Shown in pieces: positions 1 to 8,600 of a stretch of 64,000 nt of DNA. Every line of letters starts with the position of its first letter. Positions within the stretch are counted from its first letter, which is position 1. The stretch covers positions 1-64,000 of the forward strand of contig NZ_JAYGHA010000016.1 of assembly GCF_034931405.1 (NCBI RefSeq), in the 5' to 3' direction. Made by a program: the position numbers and the translations under genes. Source of the stretch: RDYJ01 sp034931405. Its GTDB lineage: Bacteria; Cyanobacteriota; Cyanobacteriia; Cyanobacteriales; Nostocaceae. The notes beneath the pieces are model-generated. The model searched no databases. It saw only the letters and a program-made list of their open reading frames with translations, and was not told the origin of the DNA.

Positions 1-157
1 CTCTCTCTCCGGCACTTATTTAATATATCGAACCTATCTTGGAATGTCAACTACTTTTTCAATCTTTTTTGGGAAATTTTTCTCTAATAAGTTCAAATCC
101 TTGTGGTGCAAGGGTTTGGGTTAATAAAATTATTAGCCGGAATGAATCCAGATGGAT

Positions 158-766
158 TTATAAGCCTGGACGCATGATTTTTTCAGCGAGGTGGGGCAAA
201 AACCGTTGCAGTAGATAAAGCAGTTTAGATTTACCAATCAGCATTTCGTAATGATCACGGCTGAAGTTACGCCAAAATTCCTCTACTAAATCATCTGGCT
301 GTATCTTGCCTTTACCTCGTCCTTGGGTCATGGGTGTATCTACTAAAGGAGCAATAATCTCAAAGACTTTGATGGGAGTATGTTCTAGCTGCCAGCAGTG
401 ATGTTCTTGAGTTATTTTTTGATAATCTGTATAATCTGCAACTAATAAACTGGTATCTTCTAAGGCTTCAATGAATAAACGGGAGGGCTGATTTAATAGT
501 AAGGCACTATAGGCTGCTATAAATTCGTTACTTAAACAAAAGGATTTGGTGAACTCTGTCCCGGAATTATCTAGATAATAGAGGCGTAGGAGTCCTGATA
601 GTACAAAGCCTATGGTTTTTGGTGCTTCGCCGGCTTTGATCAAATGTTCACCAGCAGTTAGTGTTACAGGATGAAAGATACTGCTGAGTTTGTTGATTTC
701 TAACTCTGGAATTTCTGCGATCGCTTGCAGGACATGAAACAATTGTTGATAGGGTTGAGTAGACAT
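158..766 (-). CDS. Crp/Fnr-like cyclic-nucleotide-binding-fold protein without recognisable HTH
   Basis: Residues about 25-130 look like the cNMP-binding beta-roll of Crp/Fnr proteins (LTAGEHLIKAGE, a conserved Gly after the roll, then SLLVADYTDYQ). In the family a winged helix normally follows; here the last 75 residues (from HHCWQ on) do not show the usual helix-turn-helix, and the protein ends in a basic, leucine-rich stretch. I chose the ATG at 766 (MSTQPYQQ) because the longer reading would overlap nadC on the other strand. The start lies 17 bp from the divergent nadC start, so they probably share a promoter region. It may be a sensor lacking DNA binding, or carry an unrecognised C-terminal domain. 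Fold call fairly sure, role unknown. Confidence 0.7.
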   Translation of the reverse strand: MSTQPYQQLFHVLQAIAEIPELEINKLSSIFHPVTLTAGEHLIKAGEAPKTIGFVLSGLLRLYYLDNSGTEFTKSFCLSNEFIAAYSALLLNQPSRLFIEALEDTSLLVADYTDYQKITQEHHCWQLEHTPIKVFEIIAPLVDTPMTQGRGKGKIQPDDLVEEFWRNFSRDHYEMLIGKSKLLYLLQRFLPHLAEKIMRPGL

Positions 767-783
767 AGAAGAATTTGAACTCA

Positions 784-1671
784 ATGCCAGAGGTAAGAAA
801 TCAGATGAAAAGTTCCGTGGCTGTACTACCACCGTTTTTGGTGCTGGATCAATTATTGCAAAGTTGGTTATTGGAGGATATTGGTAGAGGCGATCGCACT
901 ACTCAATCTCTTTTATCCCAAAATGGGACGATAGGACAAGCGAAGTGGGTAGCAAAAGCACCAGGAATAATAGCTGGTTTAACGGTTGCGGCTAGGGTAT
1001 TTCATCTGTTGAATAATCAAGTGAGCTTTGTCGCTGTTGCCTCTGAAGGAACAAAGTGTGAACCGGGACAAGTGGTGGCGGAAATTAACGGTTCACTGGA
1101 TGCGCTGTTGATGGGGGAAAGGGTGGCGCTAAATTTGGCGATGCGGTTAAGTGGAATTGCCAGTCTCACTAATATATATGTAGAGCAAATAGCAGATTTA
1201 CCAGCAAAGTTTGTGGATACACGCAAAACTACACCAGGTTTGAGAATTTTAGAAAAGTACGCTACGGCTGTAGGTGGTGCGACTAATCACCGCATGGGAT
1301 TAGATGATGCGGTGATGATTAAAGATAATCATATTGTGGCATCTGGAGGTATTGGAGAAGCTGTTACCCGTATTCGTTCCCAGATTCCTTATCCTCTAAC
1401 TATTGAAGTAGAAACAGAAAGTTTAGAGCAGGTACAAGAGGCATTAAACTATCAGGTAGACATTATTATGCTGGATAATATGCCTTTAAAAATGATGGCT
1501 GAGGCTGTGTCCTTAATTCGTAAACAGGATAGGCGAGTGAAGATTGAAGCATCGGGAAATGTAACTGTGGAAACTATTCGCGCAGTTGCACAAACAGGTG
1601 TTGATTATATTTCTAGTAGTGCGCCGATTACTCAGTCGAGGTGGTTAGATTTGAGTATGAGAATGATTTGA
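784..1671 (+). CDS. nadC: Nicotinate-nucleotide pyrophosphorylase (carboxylating)
   Basis: Cytoplasmic enzyme joining quinolinate and PRPP to give nicotinate mononucleotide, CO2 and PPi in de novo NAD synthesis. Seen: the N-terminal signature LLEDIGRGDRTT, the PRPP/quinolinate-binding DTRKTTPGLR near residue 144, GGATNHRMGLDD and KDNH near residue 180, then EVETES, MLDNM and EASGN, in the order typical of the family. Length near 295 residues is normal. ATG at 784 is preferred; a TTG at 775 and an ATG at 805 are alternatives, and conserved sequence begins after residue 20, so the start is not settled. Divergent from the Crp-like gene. Confidence 0.95.
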   Translation: MPEVRNQMKSSVAVLPPFLVLDQLLQSWLLEDIGRGDRTTQSLLSQNGTIGQAKWVAKAPGIIAGLTVAARVFHLLNNQVSFVAVASEGTKCEPGQVVAEINGSLDALLMGERVALNLAMRLSGIASLTNIYVEQIADLPAKFVDTRKTTPGLRILEKYATAVGGATNHRMGLDDAVMIKDNHIVASGGIGEAVTRIRSQIPYPLTIEVETESLEQVQEALNYQVDIIMLDNMPLKMMAEAVSLIRKQDRRVKIEASGNVTVETIRAVAQTGVDYISSSAPITQSRWLDLSMRMI

Positions 1672-1841
1672 GTAATTTTGCACTTCAGTATTCACTATCG
1701 CTGCATTACCTTTATTGCTGAGGTTACGAAGCGGATGATACAAAGCAGTAATCGAAAGTCGCAAAAATCCCTCTTCCGTATCTTTATAGATTACTAAAGA
1801 AGAGGGGTAGAGTTGATCCTAATTATAATTTACCTGTTCTT

Positions 1842-2555
1842 TTAGGCTGCAACTTTTTCCTCAAGAGGTTTAAAAGTCTTTTTAGTAGCACCGCAAATAG
1901 GACAACTCCAATCTTCAGGAATTTCTGCAAAAGGAGTACCAGGTGCAATTCCCGAATCAGGATCACCAGCAATAGGATCGTAAATCATACTGCATTGTCT
2001 ACAAATCCATTTTTGAGTTTGGGGATCTTCACCTGCTGCTCTGGTTACAGCTTGTCCTCCGTTTAATACTTCCAAAGCTTCAGCGTAGCGATCTGCATGA
2101 TAATTTTCAATGAATTTTAGCAAACCAAATCGGTGTGCGGCGGCGCGGAATGTGTTAGCGTGTTCGCTAGATTCTTGCGCTTGTTTGAGAAATTCTTCAG
2201 CTGCGGGATTATCTCTGTCACTCTGAGCAGCAGCAGCGAAATCAGGATACATAGTAGTGTATTCATAGGTTTCACCTTCAATTGCTAAAGACAAACAACG
2301 AGAGATAATTTCCCGCTTTTGCTCATCAGTTAAACCGGCAGCATCTTTAACAACTAACTCTGGATGCAATAACTCAAAATGTGCAAAAGCGTGTTCAGTT
2401 TCTTGATCTGCGGTTTCCTTAAAAAGTTTCGCTAAGTCTGAAAAACCCAGTTTACGCGCTACATTTGCAAAAAACAAGTATTTGCGATTTGCCATCGATT
2501 CACCACCGAAGGCTGCTTCTAAGTTGTTTAGTGTTGTGAAATTTGACAAGTCCAT
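1842..2555 (-). CDS. Rubrerythrin (ferritin-like diiron domain plus rubredoxin)
   Basis: Peroxide-scavenging non-haem iron protein. The first ~150 residues form a ferritin-like helical domain with repeated Glu/His ligands (ESMANRKY, ETADQETEHAFAHFE, EGETYEY, ESSEHANTFRAA). The last ~50 residues are a rubredoxin domain with two CxxC pairs (WICRQCSMIY and CPICGA) that would bind a mononuclear iron and feed electrons to the diiron site. 237 residues is a usual rubrerythrin size. It stands alone; the nearest upstream DNA is an IS remnant. In heterocystous cyanobacteria rubrerythrin protects against H2O2; that role is known for the family, not shown here. Confidence 0.93.
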   Translation of the reverse strand: MDLSNFTTLNNLEAAFGGESMANRKYLFFANVARKLGFSDLAKLFKETADQETEHAFAHFELLHPELVVKDAAGLTDEQKREIISRCLSLAIEGETYEYTTMYPDFAAAAQSDRDNPAAEEFLKQAQESSEHANTFRAAAHRFGLLKFIENYHADRYAEALEVLNGGQAVTRAAGEDPQTQKWICRQCSMIYDPIAGDPDSGIAPGTPFAEIPEDWSCPICGATKKTFKPLEEKVAA

Positions 2556-2610
2556 AATTTGTGTGTGTCTGTGAAGTGATTTTTATGGGAAAAATAGACG
2601 TTTAAACTAA

Positions 2611-2697
2611 GAGGGTGTTTGAAAAGTCAGAGAAATCGTCAAAAAGCTCTCTCGGTATAAGCTGTAAATAGATGGTAGACAGCACTGAGAGAGGAAC
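2611..2697 (+). repeat. IS5-type left terminal inverted repeat and IS leader
   Basis: The sequence after 2610 begins taa|gagggtgtttgaaaag, nearly the same as both ends of the MITE at 13966-14162. It lies 87 bp upstream of the transposase remnant, as an IS left end should. No matching right end was found before psbN, so the element is truncated. Confidence 0.6.
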
Positions 2698-2873
2698 TTG
2701 AGTAAAGCATACCCTAGCAACTTGACCCTTGCCCAATATGAATTTCTCAAAGACATGATTCCAGAACCGAAATCTAGTGGTCATCCCGTGAAGTTGATAT
2801 GTGGGAAGTCCTAACCGCGATTTTCCATATCTTAGTAGAAGAAGTGAGGTGGTGAGCAATGCCAGGTGAAAGA
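2698..2873 (+). pseudogene. Decayed IS5-family (DUF4096) transposase N-terminal fragment
   Basis: Plus-strand reading gives AYPSNLTLAQYEFLKDMIP, EPKSSGHP and then, after a one-base frameshift near 2790, VDMWEVLTAIFHILVE, VRW, an in-frame TGA at 2853 and AMPGE. This is the order of the DUF4096 N-terminal domain of IS5-family transposases (YPS.LT..Q...L, PKP.GRPR.VD.REVLNAI, G.RWR.LP). Only this N-terminal part is present, with a frameshift and a stop, and the DDE catalytic part is missing. It cannot be functional. The terminal repeat at 2611 belongs to it. Confidence 0.75.
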
Positions 2874-2987
2874 GATGGGGAAAAACAAGTTTTTAACCGA
2901 GTGAAACAGTCTCCACAGCAGACATCTTTAAAAAAAATATAGCTTAGGATGGGCATTGCCCACCATTGTGTTAAATTAATTACCTTT

Positions 2988-3125
2988 TTAATCTTCGTGA
3001 TCTTCAAAAGGATCTCCTAATTCCTTGCTTGGAGGTCCAAAGGATGTATAAATTGCCATACCAGTGATGCCAACAAGGATGGCACAGAAGGAAACGCCAA
3101 GCACTAAACCGGGTTCTAAGTCCAT
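2988..3125 (-). CDS. psbN: Photosystem II assembly protein PsbN
   Basis: A 45-residue protein starting MDLEPGLVLGVSF, with one membrane span (about residues 5-28) and the conserved tail YTSFGPPSKELGDPFEDHED. PsbN is a thylakoid membrane protein needed for assembly and repair of photosystem II rather than a stable subunit. It is divergent from psbH, 251 bp away; the psbN/psbH neighbourhood is conserved in cyanobacteria and plastids. Length and sequence leave little doubt. Confidence 0.96.
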   Translation of the reverse strand: MDLEPGLVLGVSFCAILVGITGMAIYTSFGPPSKELGDPFEDHED

Positions 3126-3376
3126 AAATTTAGAGTTATATTATGAGAGCTATGTTTATAGAATATTACAAAACTTAAACAAAAGTGCAGAAGTCACGAT
3201 ATATCAGAGAGGTGGTGACGAAGTAAATGGTAATATATAGAACGGATAAATAAGAACTGTCATCACTGTAATCGGGGCAACCTGTAAACAGTAAGTTCAG
3301 TCCAAAAATCCAAACCCGGTTAGGGCTTGGGAATGTAAAAGAAGATTAAAAAAGCTTTGGCAACTTTAGGTGAACT

Positions 3377-3580
3377 ATGGCACAACGGACTAGGTTGGGA
3401 GATATCCTCAGACCCTTAAACGCTGAGTATGGTAAAGTAGCTCCAGGTTGGGGTACAACACCGCTAATGGGTGTTTTTATGGGATTATTTTTCGTGTTTT
3501 TGCTAATTATTCTGCAAGTTTACAATAAGTCTCTGTTAATTCAGGATGTACTTGTTGATTGGCGCAGTTTAGGCAGCTAA
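3377..3580 (+). CDS. psbH: Photosystem II reaction centre protein H
   Basis: A 67-residue thylakoid protein: a short cytoplasmic N-terminus (MAQRTRLGDILRPLN), a loop (GKVAPGWGTTPLMG), one transmembrane helix (about residues 28-48) and a short lumenal tail. PsbH stabilises the QB site and bicarbonate binding in photosystem II. As in other cyanobacteria it lacks the long phosphorylated N-terminal extension of plants. Its intrinsic terminator (3791-3811) is now separated from it by a small IS200/IS605-like element. Confidence 0.97.
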   Translation: MAQRTRLGDILRPLNAEYGKVAPGWGTTPLMGVFMGLFFVFLLIILQVYNKSLLIQDVLVDWRSLGS

Positions 3581-3639
3581 TTGCTGTGCAGTTATTATAA
3601 CTTGAATTTGCAAGTTACCGAAAAAATGGGTTTAAAGTT

Positions 3640-3786
3640 CCCCGTCCTTCTAGGACGGCTTTCTGATAAAATAGTGCAAACAGACAGGGCATTGTCTGTT
3701 GGGCGAGATAGTGTAAGACGGGCTATACCTGCAACTGTTGTTTGAATCCAGAATCCCCGCATTTTTAGGGCGGGGAGTATGTCAAC
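3640..3786 (+). mobile_element. Non-autonomous IS200/IS605-like element (hairpin ends, no transposase)
   Basis: About 147 bp bounded by two imperfect palindromes: a left hairpin (ccgtcct...aggacgg, 3642-3658) and a right hairpin (ccccgc...gcgggg, 3755-3775) followed by gagtatgtcaa. The right end matches the end next to the tnpB remnant at 13580-13620 (gaatcccc ... ggggagtatgtcaa). There are no terminal inverted repeats and no target duplication, as expected for this family. The inside codes for nothing. Boundaries are approximate. Confidence 0.65.
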
Positions 3787-3790
3787 ATAG

Positions 3791-3811
3791 ACCCGGCTTG
3801 TCCGGGTTTTT
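3791..3811 (+). terminator. Rho-independent terminator, probably of psbH
   Basis: acccgg-cttg-tccgggt stem-loop followed directly by five T. It is placed to end psbH transcription, 210 bp after the psbH stop because of the inserted element. Confidence 0.75.
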
Positions 3812-3897
3812 GATTATTGTCAGCTATCAAACAGCGAAATCAAATCTGATTATTGATTAGACTACAGATGTAATGTTAAGTTGCACGGCGGGTTGAA

Positions 3898-4170
3898 ATG
3901 AATATATTTGGAATCGGTCTGCCAGAAATGGCTGTGATTACGGTAGTTGCGTTATTAATATTTGGACCCAAGAAGCTACCAGAAATAGGTCGAAGTTTGG
4001 GTAAAACCATTCGCAGTTTCCAAGAAGCTTCTAATGAATTTCAAAATGAGTTTAAACGGGAAGCGGAAAAATTGGAACAAACTGTAAAAACTACTGCTGA
4101 AATTGAACCTAAGCAAATTGAATCTGCTCAATCACAGCAGGAGAATGCTGGTTCTTCTCCCACCAGCTAG
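3898..4170 (+). CDS. tatA: Sec-independent protein translocase TatA/E family
   Basis: 90-residue Tat component: an N-terminal membrane helix (GIGLPEMAVITVVALLIFG), the hinge FGPKKLPEIGRSLGK, an amphipathic helix (SFQEASNEFQNEFKRE) and a polar, acidic and disordered tail. TatA oligomers form the conduit for folded twin-arginine substrates across cytoplasmic and thylakoid membranes. It sits 20 bp upstream of pth on the same strand, so the two may be cotranscribed. TatA versus TatB/TatE cannot be decided from sequence alone; FGPKKLPE favours TatA. Confidence 0.93.
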   Translation: MNIFGIGLPEMAVITVVALLIFGPKKLPEIGRSLGKTIRSFQEASNEFQNEFKREAEKLEQTVKTTAEIEPKQIESAQSQQENAGSSPTS

Positions 4171-4190
4171 GAATATATTGCATAGCAAAC

Positions 4191-4826
4191 ATGACAGAAG
4201 CTGTTAAGCAACCAGCTTTAGTGATTCCCCAGCTAATAGTCGGGTTAGGGAATCCAGAGGCTAAATATGACCAAACGCGCCATAACATTGGTTTTGCCGC
4301 TGTAGATGCTCTTGCGCGTACTTGGCAAATTTCCCTGGCGGAAAATCGCAAATTTCAAGGACAGTTTGGCGAAGGCATAGCACCAGGAGGCGGTAAAATT
4401 CGTTTGTTGAAGCCGCTAACTTACATGAATCGTTCAGGACAGTCTATCCAATCTGTCATAAGTTGGTATAAATTGCCGCCTGAATCTGTGTTGGTAATTT
4501 ATGATGATATGGATTTGCCTGTGGGCAAAACTCGCCTACGTTTGTCTGGTTCAGCAGGTGGACACAACGGCATGAAAAGCACTATCTCACATTTAAGTAG
4601 TCAGAATTTTCCCCGCTTACGCATTGGTATTGGTAAACCTAAAGGTGTAGCCAATGACGATAATGCTGAGACTGTTTCTCATGTTTTGGGACGATTTTCG
4701 GCTACGGAAACTAAATTAATGTCTTTGGTGCTGGACTTTGTGGTTGAGTGTGTGGAACTCAGCTTGAAGCAGGGTGTAGAAAAGGCGATGAATCGTTGTA
4801 ATAGCTGGACTGTTGAATTAACTTAA
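4191..4826 (+). CDS. pth: Peptidyl-tRNA hydrolase
   Basis: Releases tRNA from peptidyl-tRNA dropped by stalled ribosomes. Seen: VGLGNPEAKYDQTRHNIGF with the catalytic His at residue 31, the TYMNRSG substrate-binding segment, the catalytic Asp in YDDMDLPVG, and GSAGGHNGMKS followed by FPRLRIGIGKP. At 211 residues it is slightly longer than the E. coli enzyme because of a short N-terminal extension (MTEAVKQPALVIP). It follows tatA by 20 bp, probably as an operon. Confidence 0.96.
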   Translation: MTEAVKQPALVIPQLIVGLGNPEAKYDQTRHNIGFAAVDALARTWQISLAENRKFQGQFGEGIAPGGGKIRLLKPLTYMNRSGQSIQSVISWYKLPPESVLVIYDDMDLPVGKTRLRLSGSAGGHNGMKSTISHLSSQNFPRLRIGIGKPKGVANDDNAETVSHVLGRFSATETKLMSLVLDFVVECVELSLKQGVEKAMNRCNSWTVELT

Positions 4827-5069
4827 TTTGGTATTTTCTGACTGTGTATTTTATTTCACCTTAGTGTTGGTTGATGGGCAGCAATTTCTGCTTGCTCCAT
4901 CCAACCAAGTTAACAAGCTTTCACACAAAGTTTCACAAACAAATAAGATTACGCTCCTATAGATGGATGCGTCACAACTAGTTAAATTTTTCTCAGAAAA
5001 TGGTAAAGCAATTTTGCTTGTTGTAATTAATTTTTTCAAGCAACGCCAATACCAAACCGAATAAGTTTA

Positions 5070-5246
5070 TTAAAAACGACGTTTCCTTTTAGCTGCAACT
5101 GCTTTACGTTTGCGCTTTTCCTGGGGGGTTTCAAAGTGACGATGATACTTTACATCGGCTAAAATACCAGCTTTAGAAACTTGGCGTTTAAACCGACGCA
5201 GGGCTGAATCTATTCCTTCGTTTTCTCCTAGAATCACTTGGGTCAT
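5070..5246 (-). CDS. rpsU: Small ribosomal subunit protein bS21 (copy 1)
   Basis: A 58-residue basic protein starting MTQVILGENEGIDSALRRFK, continuing VSKAGILADVKYHRHFE and ending in a run of Lys/Arg. This is the bS21 signature; bS21 sits near the 3' end of 16S rRNA and helps start translation. A second bS21 gene lies at 13371-13565 in the same window. This copy stands alone, with no RNA-binding-protein gene upstream. Heterocystous cyanobacteria commonly carry more than one bS21 paralogue. Confidence 0.95.
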   Translation of the reverse strand: MTQVILGENEGIDSALRRFKRQVSKAGILADVKYHRHFETPQEKRKRKAVAAKRKRRF

Positions 5247-5603
5247 TCTGAGTCTGTCCTCAATTTCTCAATAATCTCCATTGTAATATTAGCCTCAAAC
5301 TTGGCAAAACCATCCAGTCTAGAGCAGGTTTAATACAAGTTTGGGATTGGGGATTTTAGATATTCAATTGAGCTTATTCATGTTCAATCTAGTTTATTAG
5401 TAATTTTAATATAGATGTTCTAGATGTTCTAGATGTTCTAGATGTTCTCAATCCCATAGTTAAGTGATCCAATTTGTAAACAGACTACTCGGATTTTAAT
5501 CAATTAATAAATTTAAGTTAACCAATTGCCGTAAGTTTTCTTAACAAAAACATATTTGAATGAGAATGACTCACAAAACTAAACTGCTCGATTCAGAGGT
5601 CTT
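5247..5603. other. Intergenic region with 9-bp tandem repeat
   Basis: Apart from the agatgttct array at 5413-5448 and a possible but irregular pair of ttaac-type motifs near 5517 and 5540, I see nothing in it. It must hold the promoters of rpsU and of the phosphatase gene. Confidence 0.5.
5413..5448 (+). repeat. Four perfect copies of agatgttct (9 bp)
   Basis: The unit agatgttct is repeated exactly four times in tandem in non-coding DNA 155 bp upstream of the phosphatase gene. Copy number could vary by slippage. No function can be assigned. Confidence 0.9.
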
Positions 5604-8600
5604 ATGGCAACAGGCAATCATGTCATTTTCATGCACCCAGATGGAACAAGTCCATCTCACTTTGCTTTTGCACGGTTTGTAGATAAAGGTCCCGACGGAC
5701 GTTTGAACTGGGATAAAATGTCTAATGCTGGTGTTTACCTGGGTCACATGGAAGACCAACTGGGTGGAACATCCAATGGTGGTGCTGTTACCCACGCTAC
5801 CGGTGCTAAGGTTTATGCTGAGTCTTTTGGTTATGAAGCCGAGAATGCTCCTATTGTTTCCCTCAATGGTAGCAACCTAACGATTGTGGAATCGGCGATC
5901 GCAGCTAACAAAGTAACCGCCTTAGTTCAATCTGGAGCGATCTTTGAACCTGGTACAGCCGCTTTTGTTGCCAAAACAGCAGAAATTGTTAACCCTGATG
6001 GCAGTCGCATCGTACCTCGCGCCCAAGCTGCGGAAATTGCCAAACAGGTAATTGAATCAGGTGTTGACTTCATCATGGGTGGTGGTGAAATCAACCTGTT
6101 ACCAGTGGGTACTAATGGTTTCCACGGTACTGCGGCTGAACTGGATGCTATTAGCACTAATTCTCTACAACGCCCGACTGAAAACCTGATTGCATTAGCT
6201 CAAAGCTTAGGTTATACAGTTGTTTACAACGAAGAACAACTGACAGCTTTACTTGATTTAGCCACACCCCCAACAAAAGTATTGGGTGTATTTGCACCTG
6301 TCCATACTTTCAACGATCGCCCTGAAGAAGTTTTAGCAGAACGAGGTTTACCGCTCTATCTGGAAACAGCACCAAACATTGCCCAAATGTTGGATGTCAC
6401 CCAGAAGTTGATGGAACTACACCCCAACTTTAATAATGGTTCAATTACCATTGTGGAAGAAGAAGGTACAGACAACTTCGGTAATAACAACAACGCACCT
6501 GGAACTTTAGAAGGTTTACGTCGGGCAGATGCAGCCATTGGTGTGGCAATGAAGTTCATTGAGAAGCATCCTAACACCTTGATGGTAACTGCTGCTGATA
6601 GCGATGCTGGTGGTTTACAAGTAGTAGATCCCCGCACTCCTGAAGTAAATCTCGGCAACATTAACAACAACCCCACCACAGAAAACCGTAACGTACCATT
6701 AGACGGTCAAACTGGAGCTAACACCTTACCTTTTGTCGCTGCTCCCGATGCTAATGGTGATGTATTCAATTTTGGTATTGCCTGGGCTGGTACACCTGAC
6801 TTTAGCGGTTCGATAGTTTCTAAAGCTCATGGTCTAAATGCAGATAAATTACCTGCAACATTAGACAATACCATGATTTATGAGTTGATGTATGAGACTC
6901 TATTTGATGTTGAGTTACCATCTCGGAATCCTGACCCCACACCAGCACCTCAAGCCACCAAACAAACCGGGAATGTGATTTTTATCCATCCAGATGGTAC
7001 AAGTCCTTCCCACTACATGGCAGCCCGTAATATTGATCATGGTCCTGATGGTAGACTCAATTGGGATATGATGTCCAATGCTGGTGTATACCTGGGACAC
7101 ATGGAAAACCAGTTAACTGGTACTTCCAATGCCGGTGCTGTAACTCATGCCAATGGTGTTAAAGTCTTTAACGAGTCCTTTGGATTAAATGAAGATCAAT
7201 CTATTGTCACTCCAGCTTCCGGCAAAGTTGGTTATACAATTTTAGAAGAAGCGATCGCTGCTGGTAAAGCTACAGCATTATTACAGTCTGGACACTTAGC
7301 AGAACCTGGTACTGCTGCTTTTGCGGCTGAAACTACCAACCGTTTAGGTGACAACATTCGCGCCCGGGATAAATACGCCGAGATTATAGAACAAACCATC
7401 CGCTCTGGTACAGATATCATCATGGGTGGTGGTGAGTTGTATATGTTACCTAAAGGTACAACAGGCTTCCACGTCACAGCAGAAATAGATGCTTCTGAAC
7501 AGCGTGATGAACGTCGCCCCACCATTAATTTAATTGAACTATCTGAATCATTGGGTTATACGGTAGTTTACACCGAAGAGCAAATGAATCAGGTGGTAAA
7601 TAGCCAAAACCCACCCACCAAGCTTTTAGGTGTATTTGCTGCCAGACATACCTTTGACGATCGCAGAGAAGAACAACTAGGACTGAATAGTTCTGATCCT
7701 CTCCCCCTATATGTAGCTACTGCGCCCACAGTGGCCGAGATGCTAGATGCGTCTTTGAAAATTCTCAGCCAAGACCCTGATGGCTTCTTTGTCGTAATTG
7801 AAGAAGAAGGTAGTGACAACTTTGCTAACAACAACAATGCTGTCGGTACTATTGAAGCTGTACGCCGGGCTGATGCAGCGATCGGTGTAGCAATGGATTA
7901 TGTTAATAACCAAGATCCCAACACTTTGGTTATTACTGCTGCTGATAGTGATGCAGGTGGGATGCAAGTTTTCCAATTCGCACCTTACACCCGTCCTTCT
8001 GGCAACTCTACATCTACTCCTGCACTGGCAGATACTGAGCCTAGTGCGCCATTTATCCGCGTTAACCCAACTACAACCAATACCAATCAGGCAGTTTTAG
8101 ATGGTATCAACGGCAGTACAGGTACAGAGGCAAATCCTTGGAGACCCTTCCCATCTGAAAATAGTATGGATGGAGAAATGGGTAATTTTGGTATTGCTTG
8201 GGTCGGTACTCCCGATTTCCCCGGTAGTATTGTTTCTAAAGCTTATGGGATGAATGCGGATAAATTACCCAGCACTCTGGATAACACCGAGATATATGAC
8301 CTCATGTACCAAACTATGTTTGGTGTCACAGCAGAAGAGGCCGCAGCACAACAAGAAACCCAATTAGTTTCAGGAACTCCTGGTGCTGACACATTAATTG
8401 CGGGTGCAGCTAATACTACCTTTGATGGGATCAATGATACTGTGTTTACTGGTGCTGGTAATGATGAAGTAGACGCGCAATTTGCCACTTCTCCCATTGC
8501 TGGACGCAACCGGATCAATACTGGTAGTGGAGCAGATATCATCTATGTGAACAAGAGCGATCGCGCCTTTGGTAGCAGTGGTAATGATGAATTTGATGCT

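Noticed and set aside
85..115. gttcaaatcc stretch resembling a tRNA T-arm
   Set aside because: No acceptor, D- or anticodon arms could be built around it.
4878..4915. Hairpin ggttgatgg ... ccatccaacc between pth and rpsU as a terminator or small RNA
   Set aside because: No T-run on either strand and no conservation evidence available.
4965..5063. Plus-strand frame of 33 codons starting MDASQLVKFFSENGK
   Set aside because: Short, without a good ribosome site, and not recognised; not enough to call a gene.
5517..5548. Pho-box-like pair gttaacca and cttaacaa upstream of the phosphatase
   Set aside because: Spacing is 23 bp, not a multiple of the 11-bp period, and no third copy is seen.
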